NCBI GenBank assembly: GCA_016617855.1
Contig: JAECUM010001865.1
Coordinates: forward strand, 1 to 64,000
DNA length: 64,000 nt
Source of the DNA: Megalonaias nervosa
Taxonomy: Eukaryota; Mollusca; Bivalvia; Unionida; Unionidae
Direction of reading: 5' to 3'
Shown here: in pieces, positions 1 to 10,918 of the stretch
Layout: each line of letters begins with the position of its first letter
How positions within the stretch are numbered: the stretch's first letter is position 1
Position numbers and translations under genes: made by a program
The notes under the pieces: model-generated
The model's input: only the letters and a program-made list of their open reading frames with translations
Database searches by the model: none
What the model was told of the DNA's origin: nothing

Positions 1-1583
1 ACACATTAACCCTTGGAGGTTTTTGTTGTTTCGCCTGAAATGCGAGTAGGAAACACATTTTGGGGGCTATTTCTGAATACATCCTAATACATTGACCTCC
101 AGGAGATTTTCGGTTAGCCTGATGCCTAGTTGTGTTAGAAACATAGTTTTTCATTGGCTATTTCGCCTGCGCATGAGCAGAAGGGTAAAAGTTGGAGTTC
201 TTTTTTTTTCTTTTTTTTTTTTTAGCTTAACGGACCCATCATTTTTGTGTCGAGACCACTCTTTATTCCAAATGCCCATCTTATCCTACTTTTTGCAAAG
301 GTTCACCTGTCTGTGTGCAGTTCAGACCGGTCTGTCTTAGATCTGAGGCCAAAAAGTCTAAAGTCCAGACACAAAATCAGATTCCAACCTCGGGCGAATT
401 TCAGATGGAAAAAACTTGGGTCCAAAAAATTACATTTTTCCCTCTGTATTTTGCAGTGCAGCTAGAACATCCATATTATTTGGTATCATCGTAAAGCTAC
501 ATCTGTCTACCTTTCTATAATACCACCCACTTTTGTGTGTCATACATGACCTTGACGCTACAGAGCTCAGAAGTTGGCTCCCACCTACTGCTGCATAAAT
601 GCAGCGCCAGGGTTTAATGAGTTAACACCCTGATTGTTTATTCAAGTATTCCAAAATTCAATCTGAAGTTGATATTTTAAATAAACAGCAACCACTTCAG
701 GTGCAAAGTGTCTTGCCTACGACAGGAAATTGTTGTATAACATCAGATAAAATTTGCTTCAAGTGTTTGAATAAATAAAAGCCCTTTGGAAAACCAACTG
801 AAATGAAAAGGTTTACTTCACTGTCTTTCATGCACTACACTGCTTCTAATAAAAGACCACCATTTTGAAAAACATGTTGGATTTGATGCAAAAATTTACT
901 TCTAATTATCCTAAAAACAGTTTAGTGAACATAATGTTCTGGACGATAGACAATAAATCTATTTATCTCATCTGTTTTCTTGTTGAGTAACTTAATCCAT
1001 CGTTTCATCTGAGATTTAAGGTGAACACAGAAAAGCCCAAAGTGATCAAAATATGAATGACTTAGGTTGGTACTGGTACAAAACTAATGATACTCCTGCC
1101 AACAACAAACCTTAATATGTTTTAAATATGCCTCTTCTTTCCATTGGTGGGGTAAAAAAAACAGTATTTCATCAAAGGCTGATTAAATCGAAATTGCCTA
1201 TGCTGGATAAACAAGAAGTTAACCACGACCTGCATATCAGCCAACTCTGAGCTATGATAATAAGGATATTTATTTAGCTAGAAAAGATTTAGGAAAAACT
1301 TTAACACTGAGATAAACCTAAAGTGTGGATGGACATACAGTAATGCAGATGGACTTGTATATGGACAACAATGATCGCTATGTTGAATTCCCATTAAGGG
1401 CTTGAATAGTAAACTAATCCTTAATAAAACAGACTTTATTGCATTATTCAGCATTATTTGAAAGAAGAAGAAACATTACAATCAGAATGGTTGGCATCTC
1501 CGTGTATAGCAAGTACTTGCCATTATAGAACAGACATAATAACATCAGCATCTTTAAACAAGTCTTTTCTTAAACTTTCTCAC
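1..1583. other. Putative XRCC1 intron; no gene seen
   Basis: No coding exon is supported here. Bases 1-620 look like an inserted repeat: they begin near TTAACCCTTGG and end near CCAGGGTTTAATGAGTTAAC, which resembles the ends of a TTAA-targeting element. The termini match too weakly for me to call a piggyBac-type MITE. The rest is plain AT-rich intron. The remaining XRCC1 C-terminal exons (second BRCT domain) must lie to the left of the window. Confidence 0.4.
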
Positions 1584-1664
1584 CGTCATTTGAACTAGCT
1601 GCCTTCTTTAAAGAAATGGACTGTTGTGACTTTTGAGTACATATTTCTTCACATTTGGGACTAA
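1584..1664 (-). CDS. XRCC1: XRCC1 exon ~12 (linker after BRCT1)
   Basis: An 81-bp open segment preceded by a good acceptor (TTTTATGTTGCAG) and followed by a GTGAGA donor. It enters with two bases that complete the codon left by the exon at 3924-4033, and it leaves one base. The peptide begins ISPKCEEICTQK and is Ser/Lys/Gln-rich, as expected for the poorly conserved linker between the two BRCT domains of XRCC1. Only phase, splice sites and position support it, since the linker is not conserved in sequence. It could be a chance open segment. Confidence 0.6.
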
Positions 1665-3344
1665 CTGCAACATAAAATAAAATAAAATTAAAAATGGCAA
1701 AGATGTACAGTGTAAAGTGAATTTTGCATGAAACACTATTACACAGAACTATTCAGATTAAAACTCAAGATAATTCTGCATCAAAAGTACAGTGAGTACA
1801 ACTGTACATACATTATGTTATATCCAAATAATGTTATAACACAAGATATAACTGAAGAGACCAAAATAAATGCAATAAAAGACCTCTGGTTGTATACAAC
1901 ATCATTGTAAACAGTGTCTTGTATTTACTTTCATGCCTATAGGTTTTCAAAGAAAACTATTCTAACCTTTTGAACTTGTGGCATGCCTCAACTAATGAAA
2001 TTCAATACAGTATCATAAATGGAAATACTGTATTGAAAAATATTGCACATTTAGTCCAGTTATCTAACAATGGAAACAATATATGGAAAACACTGCCTAT
2101 TTAGTCATTATCTAACAATGGAAACATTGTATTGAAAACACTGTGTAGTTATCTAACAATCGGATTTACCGTATCTAGCATGCTTCATTGTGCTGGATTA
2201 ACCCAATGAGAATACACAGTTAAATGCACTTCAGTTACTCATGAGGTCTGATGTGCTGAGTTAACAGAAGAAGACCATAAGAATAAAATGCATTTAAGTC
2301 ATTCAATGCAACTAAAGAAAACAAGTCAAATGTGACTCATCAGGCTCCAACCTGTCTACAATTTTTTATTACAGAATATGAATTGAAAGCAAATTTAATT
2401 TGCATGAATGTTGTGAAACACTGATAGCCTGAACTCCAAAGCCAAAGTTAATCTGTTTGAATAATCCATTCTTTGAGTGCACAATATGTCATTTCTACGT
2501 TATATAACCAACAAAGCAGTTTGAGCTATTGTACAAAGTTTCAGTTAGTATGGACCTGGAGTGCTTCTTTCAATTTGAATTCAGACATGCTTCAGGATAA
2601 GACTTATGATTAGTCTATACTCAAAAATTCTAACTTAATGATTTTTATGAATCCATCTGTCAGAAATCTTTAAAGGATTCACAGTGTGACATCATCCTAT
2701 AATCTCATTTACCAAGCATCTTGTTTATTCATAATGTAAGAAATTTCATTTAAGTTAAGCCTTGCAAATCATCAATTCAGTCTCTCACACAGCATGTATG
2801 TTGATATTCAGACAAAGGTCAACATTATAAAGTTATTTCAAGTCTAGCAAGGAACAGACCACAACTATTTTCCTCTACTAATGTGGACAAGAACACCTGG
2901 TTGTCCGTAGAAACTATTTAGATTAATGATGGTAATAGCTACAATAAGTGTTTAAATATTTATAAAATTTGCACTGGTTAAAGATGATAAACTCCTCTTA
3001 CTAAACATGCAATTAAAAACGTATGTTGGTGAGTTCATTTTTTTTCAGTCTGAAACAATTACTGACATCAGTCATCTACAATAGAGAGCATGCACTGCTG
3101 ATATAGGACAAGTCATAAATTGTTAATGATTTCCTAAGATCTTGTTTACATTATGTTGACTTTATCATTTTCCTTATTAGGACTGTTATTGTGATTATTA
3201 AAATTGTAAAAGCATTTTTTCTTTTTCATTATTTAATGGGAGAAAGTCAACACAACAATTTTATTTTATGTCCAATCTGTCTTAGTTCACAGCATTTCAA
3301 AACATGTAGGGAACAAATGTGATGTCATACTGATGTCATAATTT
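1665..3344. other. XRCC1 intron, little structure
   Basis: AT-rich intron. The only structure I see is a short imperfect triplication at about 2025-2160 (words ATCTAACAATGGAAACA and GTATTGAAAACACTG recur at roughly 60-bp spacing). No ORF has coding character. Confidence 0.5.
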
Positions 3345-3635
3345 CATGCAGTACAGTAACTGTTTATTATACATAGGTATGCAGTACAGTAACTGTTTAT
3401 TATACATAGGTATGCAGTACAGTAACTGTTTATTATACATAGGTATGCAGTACAGTAACTTTATTATACATAAATATGCAGTACAGTAACTGTTTATTAT
3501 ACATGGGTATGTAGTACAGTAGCTGTTTATTATACATAAATATGCAGTACAGTAACTGTTCATTATACATGGGTATGCAGTACAGTAACTGTTTCATTAT
3601 ACATGGGTATGTAGTACAGTAACTATTCATTATAT
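3345..3635. repeat. 33-bp minisatellite, about 8-9 copies
   Basis: The word GTACAGTAACTG recurs at 3351, 3384 and 3417, an exact 33-bp period, then continues with small length changes (CATAGG/CATAAA/CATGGG variants) to about 3635. Each unit contains the perfect palindrome ACAGTAACTGT. The array opens long repetitive frames on the minus strand that are not genes. It lies 290 bp downstream, in gene sense, of the XRCC1 exon at 3924-4033. Confidence 0.93.
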
Positions 3636-3923
3636 AAAGGTGAAAATCCATAATATCTTGGAACGTCCTAATAAGGTAGTTAAAGGCTGTAGTGTGCCCA
3701 TTTAAAGAATGGTCAAACAATGAGGTTTTACTGAATTTGCAAAATTTTATCTAAAGTAAAACTTTCCATGGTAGTAGTCGTTAATTGAAGCCATAAAAGT
3801 ACACCTATACAGAGGTTCACTGCGAGGGACCACTGTACTCTATTAGATGTACTGGCATGAAATATTAGGTTTCATTTATTGGCAGACTTATATCAACAAT
3901 ATATTGAATGTAATACTACTCAC

Positions 3924-4033
3924 TGTCCTGCTTGAATGGTCTTTTTTGAGGTGGTGACATTTTGACAGGTTCCACCTTCTCCTCCTCCTCCTCAGAGCTT
4001 CCAGGAGGGGAGGCTGCATCACCAAGTCTGTAC
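3924..4033 (-). CDS. XRCC1: XRCC1 exon ~11 (end of BRCT1 and acidic linker)
   Basis: A 110-bp exon with acceptor TTCTTTTGCAG and donor GTGAGT. Its first base completes a Lys codon carried over from the exon at 13371-13484. It encodes YRLGDAASPPGSSEEEEEK and then a Pro/Lys-rich stretch ending KRPFKQD. The position and composition match the segment right after BRCT1 in XRCC1, where vertebrates have a Ser/Glu-rich, CK2-type acidic run involved in PNKP/aprataxin-type FHA contacts. Whether these serines are phosphorylated is inference. A 1.1-kb minisatellite begins only about 40 bp upstream of the acceptor. Confidence 0.85.
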
Positions 4034-4074
4034 CTGCAAAAGAACATATGCATGCAGCACAGCCTCTCTTTACC

Positions 4075-5162
4075 AACTACTAATGATATCTTTCACAGCT
4101 ACCCAAGATATCTTTACCTGCTACCAAAAATATCTTTCACAGCTACCCCAAGATATCTTCACCTGCTACCCACGATATCTTTCACAGCTACCCAAGATAT
4201 CCTTACCTGCTTCCAAAGATATCTTTAACAGCTACCCAAGATATCTTTACCTGCTTCCAAAGATATCTTTAACAGCTACCCAAGATATCTTTACCTGCTT
4301 CCAAAGATATCTTTAACAGCTACCCAACATATCTTTACCTGCTATAAAAGATATCTTTAAGATCTACCCAAGATATCGTTACCTTCTACCCAAGATACCT
4401 TTAACAGCTACCCATGATATCTTCACCTGCTACCAAAGATATCTTTACCTGCTACCCAAGATATCTTTACCTGCTACCCAAGATATCTTTAACAGCTACC
4501 CAAGATATCTTTACCTGCTATCAAAGATATTTTTACCTGCTACCAAAGATATATTTAACAATTACCTAAGATAACTTTACCTGCTACCAAAGATATCCAT
4601 AACAGTTACCCAAGATATCTTTACCTGCTGCCAAAGATATCTTTCACAGCTACCTAAGACATCTTTACCTGCTACCCAAGATATCTTTCACAGCTACCCA
4701 AGATATCCTTACCTGCTACTGAAGATATCTTTCACAGCTACCCAAGATATCTTTACCTGCTGCCAAAGATATCTTTCACAGCTACCCAAGATATCTTTAC
4801 CTGCTACCCAAGATATCTTTCACAACTACCCAAGATATCCTTACCTGCTACCAAAGATATCTTTAAGATCTACCCAAGATATCTTTACCTTCTACCCAAG
4901 ATATCTGTAACAGCTACCCAAGATATCTTCACCTGCTACCAAAGATATCTCACCTGCTACCAAAGATATCCTTACCTGCTACCAAAGATATCTGTAACAG
5001 CTACCCAAGATATCTTTACCTGCTACCAAAGATATTTTTACCTGCTACCAAAGATATATTTAACAATTACCTAAAATATCATTACCTGCTACCAAAGATA
5101 TCTATAACAGTTACCCAAGATATCTTTACCTGCTACCAAAGATATCTTTACCTGCTACCAAT
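4075..5162. repeat. 22-bp minisatellite (AAGATATCTT core), about 49 units
   Basis: Units alternate between CTACCCAAGATATCTTTACCTG and CTACCAAAGATATCTTTMACAG types, giving a 22-bp period with a loose 44-bp higher-order period. Nearly every unit carries the self-complementary core AAGATATCTT. The array runs without interruption for about 1.09 kb and ends at CTGCTACCAATGGG. It sits in the XRCC1 intron directly upstream, in gene sense, of the exon 11 acceptor, so the branch point and polypyrimidine tract are confined to about 4034-4075. Confidence 0.95.
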
Positions 5163-5282
5163 GGGATGGAGCAAATTGTGCTGTTTATTGGTGAGATGGA
5201 TGTTCTGGGAAGTAAACTATTCATGGAGATATATGAGTTTGATTAATCCAACACTGGCTGAATATACAATGTAGCTGCTGAA

Positions 5283-5517
5283 GTTTGTATTTTTAACGTA
5301 GCTTTAACAATTTCCCAGTCATATGGACAAGATGTCTGCAGTGTTGCAGTTTATAGTGATGTCAAATACTGAGGCATCATGCTACAGACATGTAGCATGA
5401 TGTCCTACCCGGTCATATTATCCTGACACCAAACTGACAAGTCCTAACACTAACTTCTTAATGCTGAGTACCAAGCAGGCAGCTGCTAGTACCATTTTTT
5501 ATAAGTCTTTGATAAGA
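5283..5517 (-). mobile_element. SINE family 2, copy 1 (degraded)
   Basis: This shares a long conserved body with 37781-38066 and 47535-47800. Shared words are CATCATGCTACAGACATG, ATTATCCTGACACCA, CCTAACACTAAC, TTAATGCTGAG, and GCTAGTACCATTTTTT followed by AAGTCTTTG. The tRNA-like head recognisable in the 37.8-kb copy is missing here, so this copy is truncated at its 5' end. Read on the minus strand the tail is TTGTTAAAGCTACGTTAAAAA. Confidence 0.8.
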
Positions 5518-5699
5518 AAATTATGCATATTGTATTCTAAAACTAATTTTTATATTTAAACTTTCTACAGCATGAGAAAAACTCTGCATAACGCCCAAAC
5601 CTGTAATTTTAAATAGTGTTTATCAGAGGTTACTTCCCTTGCTTTACTCTAACAAGAAATTTGGGTCAGTGTGATGCTTTGAAATTTCTTTCAGTGCTG

Positions 5700-6005
5700 G
5701 TAATTGCATATGCTATGAAAATAAATGCTTCAACATTTCTCTAGCTTTTGCCTCTTCATCCATATGTGATGAGAGTATATCAACATTACTTGGCCAATAC
5801 TGAAAAGCCTATATGCCACAATGCTCTGTGTCAAAAAAAGTTGGTCAAATTCTGTTCAGCAGGTTTTGTTTTTTTTTAAGATAAAGCTGTGTAAATGTTC
5901 CTCTTCAAATACATTACGCAATCATGATACACTCAGAAGACTAATACTACTATGCAAATCTAGCCCTCCCTTCCAAATATTGGCAAATCATAGCTGTAAT
6001 TGAAT
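5700..6005. repeat. Fragment of the ~150-bp degenerate repeat family
   Basis: This stretch shares word order with the large array at 16600-18345: TCTCTAGCTTTTGCCTCTTCAT, AAAGCCTATATGCCACAATGCT, TGTGTCAAAAAAAGTTGGTCAA, ATTCTGTTCAGCAG, AGATAAAGCTGTGTAAATGTTC. It looks like one to two diverged units. Reading frames crossing it are incidental. Confidence 0.7.
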
Positions 6006-6347
6006 AATGTTCTATGTCAGCATCTATAAGCCTTTTGATGTTGAATACTAATGAGGGGAATCTGCTAAAAAAAAATTGGTTTTTTTACTAACAAAGAAGT
6101 TTTAATATCCACTGAGTGTTTAATTCACAACACAGAGACAGAAAAACTGAAACAGGGCTGGCAGTAGCTACATTACCTGTTGCAACAATGTCTGGATTTC
6201 GAATTGATTGTATACTCAGAACAAAGCTAATGGATTTTTGTGCATGATTATTTAGCTACACAGAATAGAAGAATCCAAATCTGAAATGCTGCTTTTGCTT
6301 GTATATGAGAGAATCTTCTTATTGAATTCCTTTGAAACGTAAAGGTA

Positions 6348-8303
6348 CAGTGTGACCCTGCTATAACATGGTAGATGGGAGCCATAGAACCCGACCGTGT
6401 TATAGACCGAACTGTGTTATAAGCAACCAGGTCAGTTAGCTGAAGAAAATGATGCATGTACCCCAAAAAATTGTCCGGGGGGGAGGGGGTTTAGGTAATA
6501 AATACGGGTGCAAAAATATGTGCTTCATTGGCACAGTTACCATCTTAAATTGATGCATATTAAATGAGAAAAAGACTTGTAGTGAAAACAGAGAAGGCAT
6601 ATATATTTTACTTTATTCAGAGAACCACGCATTGGTACATATACGTGTGTACCATTTATATATGCATGTCTAATGTATAGGATGAATAGAGTATAAACAC
6701 CATGTACTCACCCGCAAAGTAATTCCATCAAAAATATGCACACACACATAGATTTAAAATACTAAATAATTTTGTCACAAGTCATAAAGGTCTGAATTCA
6801 GTGGAAAAAATAGCACAAACATGTAACGAATGATGAAGCACATTTACTTTTCAGTACGTCCCAAGTTGGTAAAAGTTAGTTTGTGTTTTAAGTCGCAGTT
6901 GGCAACTTTCATAAGCATAAACATTTTTCCTTCAAAAAGGAAACTTTTACAGCACAGTAAACGTCTTCCAGTCATGTTGGAAAATGAAACAATTCATCAG
7001 ATTCCATTGCTTTTTATTTAAGTTTGGTACTGACTTCCTTTGAAGAGAGGTTCTATGTTTTTACTGAAGATTATAGTCAGCTTTCTTTGATGAAGGGTGC
7101 ATGTGTTATTGCAAGTCACCACTAAAGGACAGCTTTGGAAAACCAAACAAATGCCCATTTCTTATTGTGGCGGCAACATCAAATAACTGTATTGCATGAT
7201 TGAGACTGATTTTTTTTTCCATTTGCTTAGTACGTTTTCATAACAATTGGTGCTTCAAAGGTAATCTGTTTTCTTTGAAATTTCAGCAAACTATTTTATT
7301 TGGGTACATTTATAAAAAAGGAATTGGCCATCGTTTGGTCTGATTGTAGTTACTGTACCTTCCAGCCTATTGAATAGACCAACAAGTAAGATCTTGGGGG
7401 TTTTTTTTGGTGGGTTTGTTTTTTTTTACATTTGTGGTAGTGGAGTGATACTGCCTTCCACGCATGCATCAGAAATTTAAAAAAGGGTCAACGGACGATA
7501 TAGACGCAGGTGTTCTGGTCTGATGACATGTGAGTGTTCTGAAGGATTTAATTCTGAGTGAAATGAAGAGGAATTTTACTTACCATCCACATACAAATTT
7601 CGGTCTATGTAAATATATTAATTACTAGCAAGCGGCTGAAAATCCGACAAAAGATAGATTATGAGATAATGCCTCATCCGGTTGATCACCGCTACCAGAA
7701 ATGTCAAAATAAAAAAAAGCGGATATCTCACAACATACAGTACTCATGCTATATGTCAACATAAGCAGATTATGATATAATAATGCACTGTTAAGATGGT
7801 CTGTCAATATGGACAAAGAATTTGTTTATGTAACAATAGATAAATTCCAGTGCATTTTATATCAAGTTTGCAGCTTCCTTTCATGCGGCCTCTGAATTTC
7901 TCCACTCTAAACCAATGGTTGTATATACAAGTTTAAACAGCCAACAATGTCGCCAATAAATTAAAAAAAATCAATACATGGTATATTTTACCACCAATAA
8001 GGAAAAAAAAAATCGTATTTTGTGACGTTGGCGAAGCCCTGCATGATTTTTTGTATTTTTAGGAAGAAAAAACGTTTTTTGTGAACAAGAAAAATACATA
8101 AAATTTCAGGAGCCATGTCACGATCATCTTGTATTATTCATATGCGACCTCTTCCCCAAAATGATAAGAAACTTTTTACGATTTTTCATACTTTTAAGAA
8201 AGTTTTTTTTTTTTGTGTACAAGAAAAATTCGGGAGCCACACCATGACCATGTTATATCCGAATTTGTGTTATAACGGAGCTTGTTATTGCGGGGTCACA
8301 TTG
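6348..8303 (+). mobile_element. Tc1/mariner-type (pogo/Tigger-like) element with TA flanks, non-coding
   Basis: The left end reads CAGTGTGACCCTGCTATAAC. The right end, reverse-complemented, reads CAATGTGACCCCGCAATAAC, so the inverted termini match over at least 20 bp with further similarity inward (words GTTATA and ACATGGT). Both ends abut TA dinucleotides (6346-6347 and 8304-8305), the Tc1/mariner target duplication. The pogo/Tigger affiliation rests on the CAGTG-GACC-type end and TA target only. The ~1.96-kb body has no transposase-like frame, so the copy is non-autonomous or decayed. Confidence 0.75.
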
Positions 8304-8385
8304 TAATTTGTTTACTTCACTGCATCTTTGTCTTGAAAGTGTTAGAGAATTTCCCAAGCAAATGATTAGTTTTCAATATATATAT

Positions 8386-9080
8386 TGTTACGTATATTTA
8401 ATTTAATTGTTTGTTTGTTAATTTTTTTTTTATTCTATTACATGCTATTTTTATGTAACTTTGTTTACTGGATTTGATATTGTCCAGAATTGAGTTTAGT
8501 TCTGTTTGACCTGACTGAATATTTTTTTTTTTTTACTGATTAACACCTAATAATAGAAACACTGTATCTAGTTTCTGACTTTGATTTAGAACCAGTGACA
8601 GTTTTGGTAAACAACGTTTTTTAAAAATTTTTTAAACATTCTTTCTCGGAGTAAGAATCATTAAGTTAAGTCAAGGCCATACCTGGAGTACATGATATGA
8701 AACATGTTTATTGTTTCAAACTTCTACTTTTCTAGAAGATTGACCCTCATCCGGGAATCTGTTTTGCGCCTTAAATTAGTGTATAACTGTTGTCTTTATA
8801 GAAGATAGGCAGTCGGGCTTGAAACACTTTGAAGGTTACAACAGCTGTCATTGCCTTCCATTCTGGATTTCATCGGGATTTGAACTCAGTTTCATTCAGG
8901 ACTTTTTTATTACTAGGACTTCTATTTTTAATTCTTGGATTATTTTTGGATTTGATTCGTAAACCGTAAGTTCTTTTTTCTCATTTTTCACTTGGTATTC
9001 TAGGGAAATAAATTATTTGTTAAATTTTACAAAGCTTGTTGTCTTCACTCTTTTCTGTTACTTTTTGAATGAGCCTATAT
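8386..9080 (+). mobile_element. LTR-like repeat, copy 1
   Basis: Homologous along its length to 12070-13027. Both begin TGTTAC, both contain AAATAAATTATTT then TTTACAAAGCTTGTT, and both end near TTACTTT..ATGAGCCTA. The internal AATAAA signal followed by a GCTTGTT-TTCACTCTTTTC stretch resembles the U3-R-U5 layout of a solo LTR. Flanks on both sides are TATATA runs, so any target duplication is hard to verify. About 695 bp, shorter than the other copy. Confidence 0.6.
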
Positions 9081-9126
9081 ATATAGGGGGAGTAAAGATA
9101 CTGATGCTTTTGTGGGTCAGAACAAA

Positions 9127-9132
<6 letters not shown>

Positions 9133-9199
<67 letters not shown>
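9133..9199. repeat. (GA)n microsatellite
   Basis: About 33 perfect GA dinucleotides, uninterrupted. The Leu-Ser frame it creates on the minus strand is not a gene. Confidence 0.98.
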
Positions 9200-9202
<3 letters not shown>

Positions 9203-9283
9203 ATGAAATTGGAAAATATAAACCTTGGACTCTGATGCTTGTTTATTTCAAATTCATTTAGAACCAAAGAAACATCATAAGAG

Positions 9284-10400
9284 GTCTTTTAACACAGCAA
9301 TAACAATATTTGATGTCAGATAGCATTATCATTTTAATATAGGAGCAACAAGATTTAACATAGTGAAAACCTCTATAGTGGCATTACCTTCCATCCCAGA
9401 TGAGTTGTGAGATTAAGATTTTCATGATGGCTATCAAGGTAGTCATTTTGGAGGTCAGATAGGTGCAATTTTCATTCAGAACTAACTCAACATTATAAGA
9501 AATCTTTTGGTCAAAACCCTATGTCAATACAATCTGTTCTGGTTGTTGTTGTTGTGGGCTGAATGCTATTTTTCAGCACATGATAGGCTACATATGGGGG
9601 CCATCATAACTGGTGGAGGAAGGAAAATCCAGGTAGAGAACCACTGACCCACTGGAAGCTACTGGTAAGCTTTCTCACATACCCACATTGATTGACCCCG
9701 AGACACGAACCCATGCCGACAGAGGTGAGATGGCAGTGACTGGTAAAAGTATGCGCTTTAGACCATTTGGCTACCCAAGGCCTCCAATTTGAACTGGAGA
9801 AATAGTGATAACATGATTTTCAACACTATCACTATGGCAGCCATATTTTCATTTAGGACCAAATACACATCAGTTCTTTTAGGGAAAAACTGTGTCAGTA
9901 TGACCATTCAGAAGAAGCAGCAATGACCGGATGACCACTGTTATTTTATGTCAGATTGGCATCAATTACATTTAGACCAACTAGACATCATAGACATAAT
10001 AAAAAGTGATTTGGTTAAAATTCAAAGTCAATACAATTATCCATTAAGGAAAAGTAGCAATAACAATATTTTCAAAATGGCCATCATGGCAGCTTAACTG
10101 GATGTAAGATTGGTATCATATTCATTTAGGACCAACAAGGAGTAGTGATGATAACAATATTTTCACATTATATGCCACATAGGATGTCCATGTGGCACTA
10201 TTTTCATCTTCATTTAGGACCAATCAGACACTGGGAGGAATGTGTGTTAAGTTTCATGACAATCATCCTATTAGTTTAGGAGGAGTAATGGTAACAAACT
10301 TGTGCCGATGGACAGATGTCAGAAAGGAAAAGCTCATATACAGACAGACAACACATGGACAACAGACAACAGGTTTCTGCATAAGCTCTTCTGGTTTGTG
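9284..10400 (+). repeat. Degenerate ~165-bp dispersed/tandem family, array 1
   Basis: The same ordered words recur at roughly 160-170 bp: AATAACAATATTTTCA, ATGGCNNNCATGGCAGC, GAGGTCAGATNGGCAC, TTTTCATTTAGGACCAAC, CATCATAAGAAAT, GTCAATACAA. The array ends with a GGACAGATGTCAGAAAGG / ACAGACAGACAACACATGGAC stretch and a CTTCTGGTTTGTGACC terminus. The block is split by a SINE at 9542-9785. The same family is at 23180-23880. Function unknown. Confidence 0.75.
9542..9785 (-). mobile_element. tRNA-derived SINE family 1, copy 1
   Basis: Read on the minus strand it starts with a tRNA-like head (GTAGCCAAATGGTCTAAAGCGC, A-box-like; then GGGTTCGTGTCTCGGGG, B-box-like), followed by a unique body and an (AAC)n tail. 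It shares its whole length with 24271-24516 and 54808-55057. It interrupts the degenerate repeat array cleanly: CAATCTGTTCT precedes it and CTGGAGAAATAGTG resumes just after. Confidence 0.88.
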
Positions 10401-10918
10401 ACCAATAGAGCTAAAATCAGTTAAGACAATGATCATTTTAATTTATGCTTTTAAAACAAGCATTATCATCATCCCTGACTAAAGTGCTTTATAACTAGAT
10501 TAAATAGTGAAGCCATAGTTCTCTCCCCTGAATACTCTTGAAAATGTCAGTTTTGACATCATTATATGAATTTACAATTGCTTTTGAAAGCACCAACACT
10601 GAGGATATGGAAAATTGCAAACTGTTCCACTCCCTCCTTCCAATATGGAATGGTCAGTTGAGGGCAACTGTTTAAAATCTGACATATTCTTCCAAATAGA
10701 GAAAAGTGCCTGTTTTTTTAATAAAACAAAAAGGATGAAAACAATGTAAATTGCTATACCAGATTTCTCAGATAGTGAGTGATAGTCAAAATGCTAATGC
10801 AATGCACACACAGTGCAAATGGAATGCAAACTGAATGCATTTTAAACCATAATGGAGTACAAATGAAATTAAAATAAAATGCAGGTTTGGTAAAAACAAC
10901 CATTAATGGCCATATATA
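10401..10918. other. XRCC1 intron, nothing recognised
   Basis: AT-rich intron sequence with no coding character or clear repeat beyond a short GCAAATGGAATGCAAACTGA purine-rich motif. Confidence 0.5.

Noticed and set aside
1..620. Possible piggyBac-like MITE (TTAACCC...GGGTTTAA)
   Set aside because: The termini do not match each other beyond a few bases.
3336..3720. Minus-strand Tyr/Cys/Ile-rich open frames
   Set aside because: They are translations of the 33-bp minisatellite; the repeat period is a multiple of three.
3962..4316. Plus-strand repetitive frames over the 22-bp array
   Set aside because: Created by the minisatellite and the antisense of XRCC1 exon 11.
9720..9785. Isolated tRNA gene (A and B box-like text)
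   Set aside because: It is the degraded head of a SINE shared with two other copies; no cloverleaf closes.
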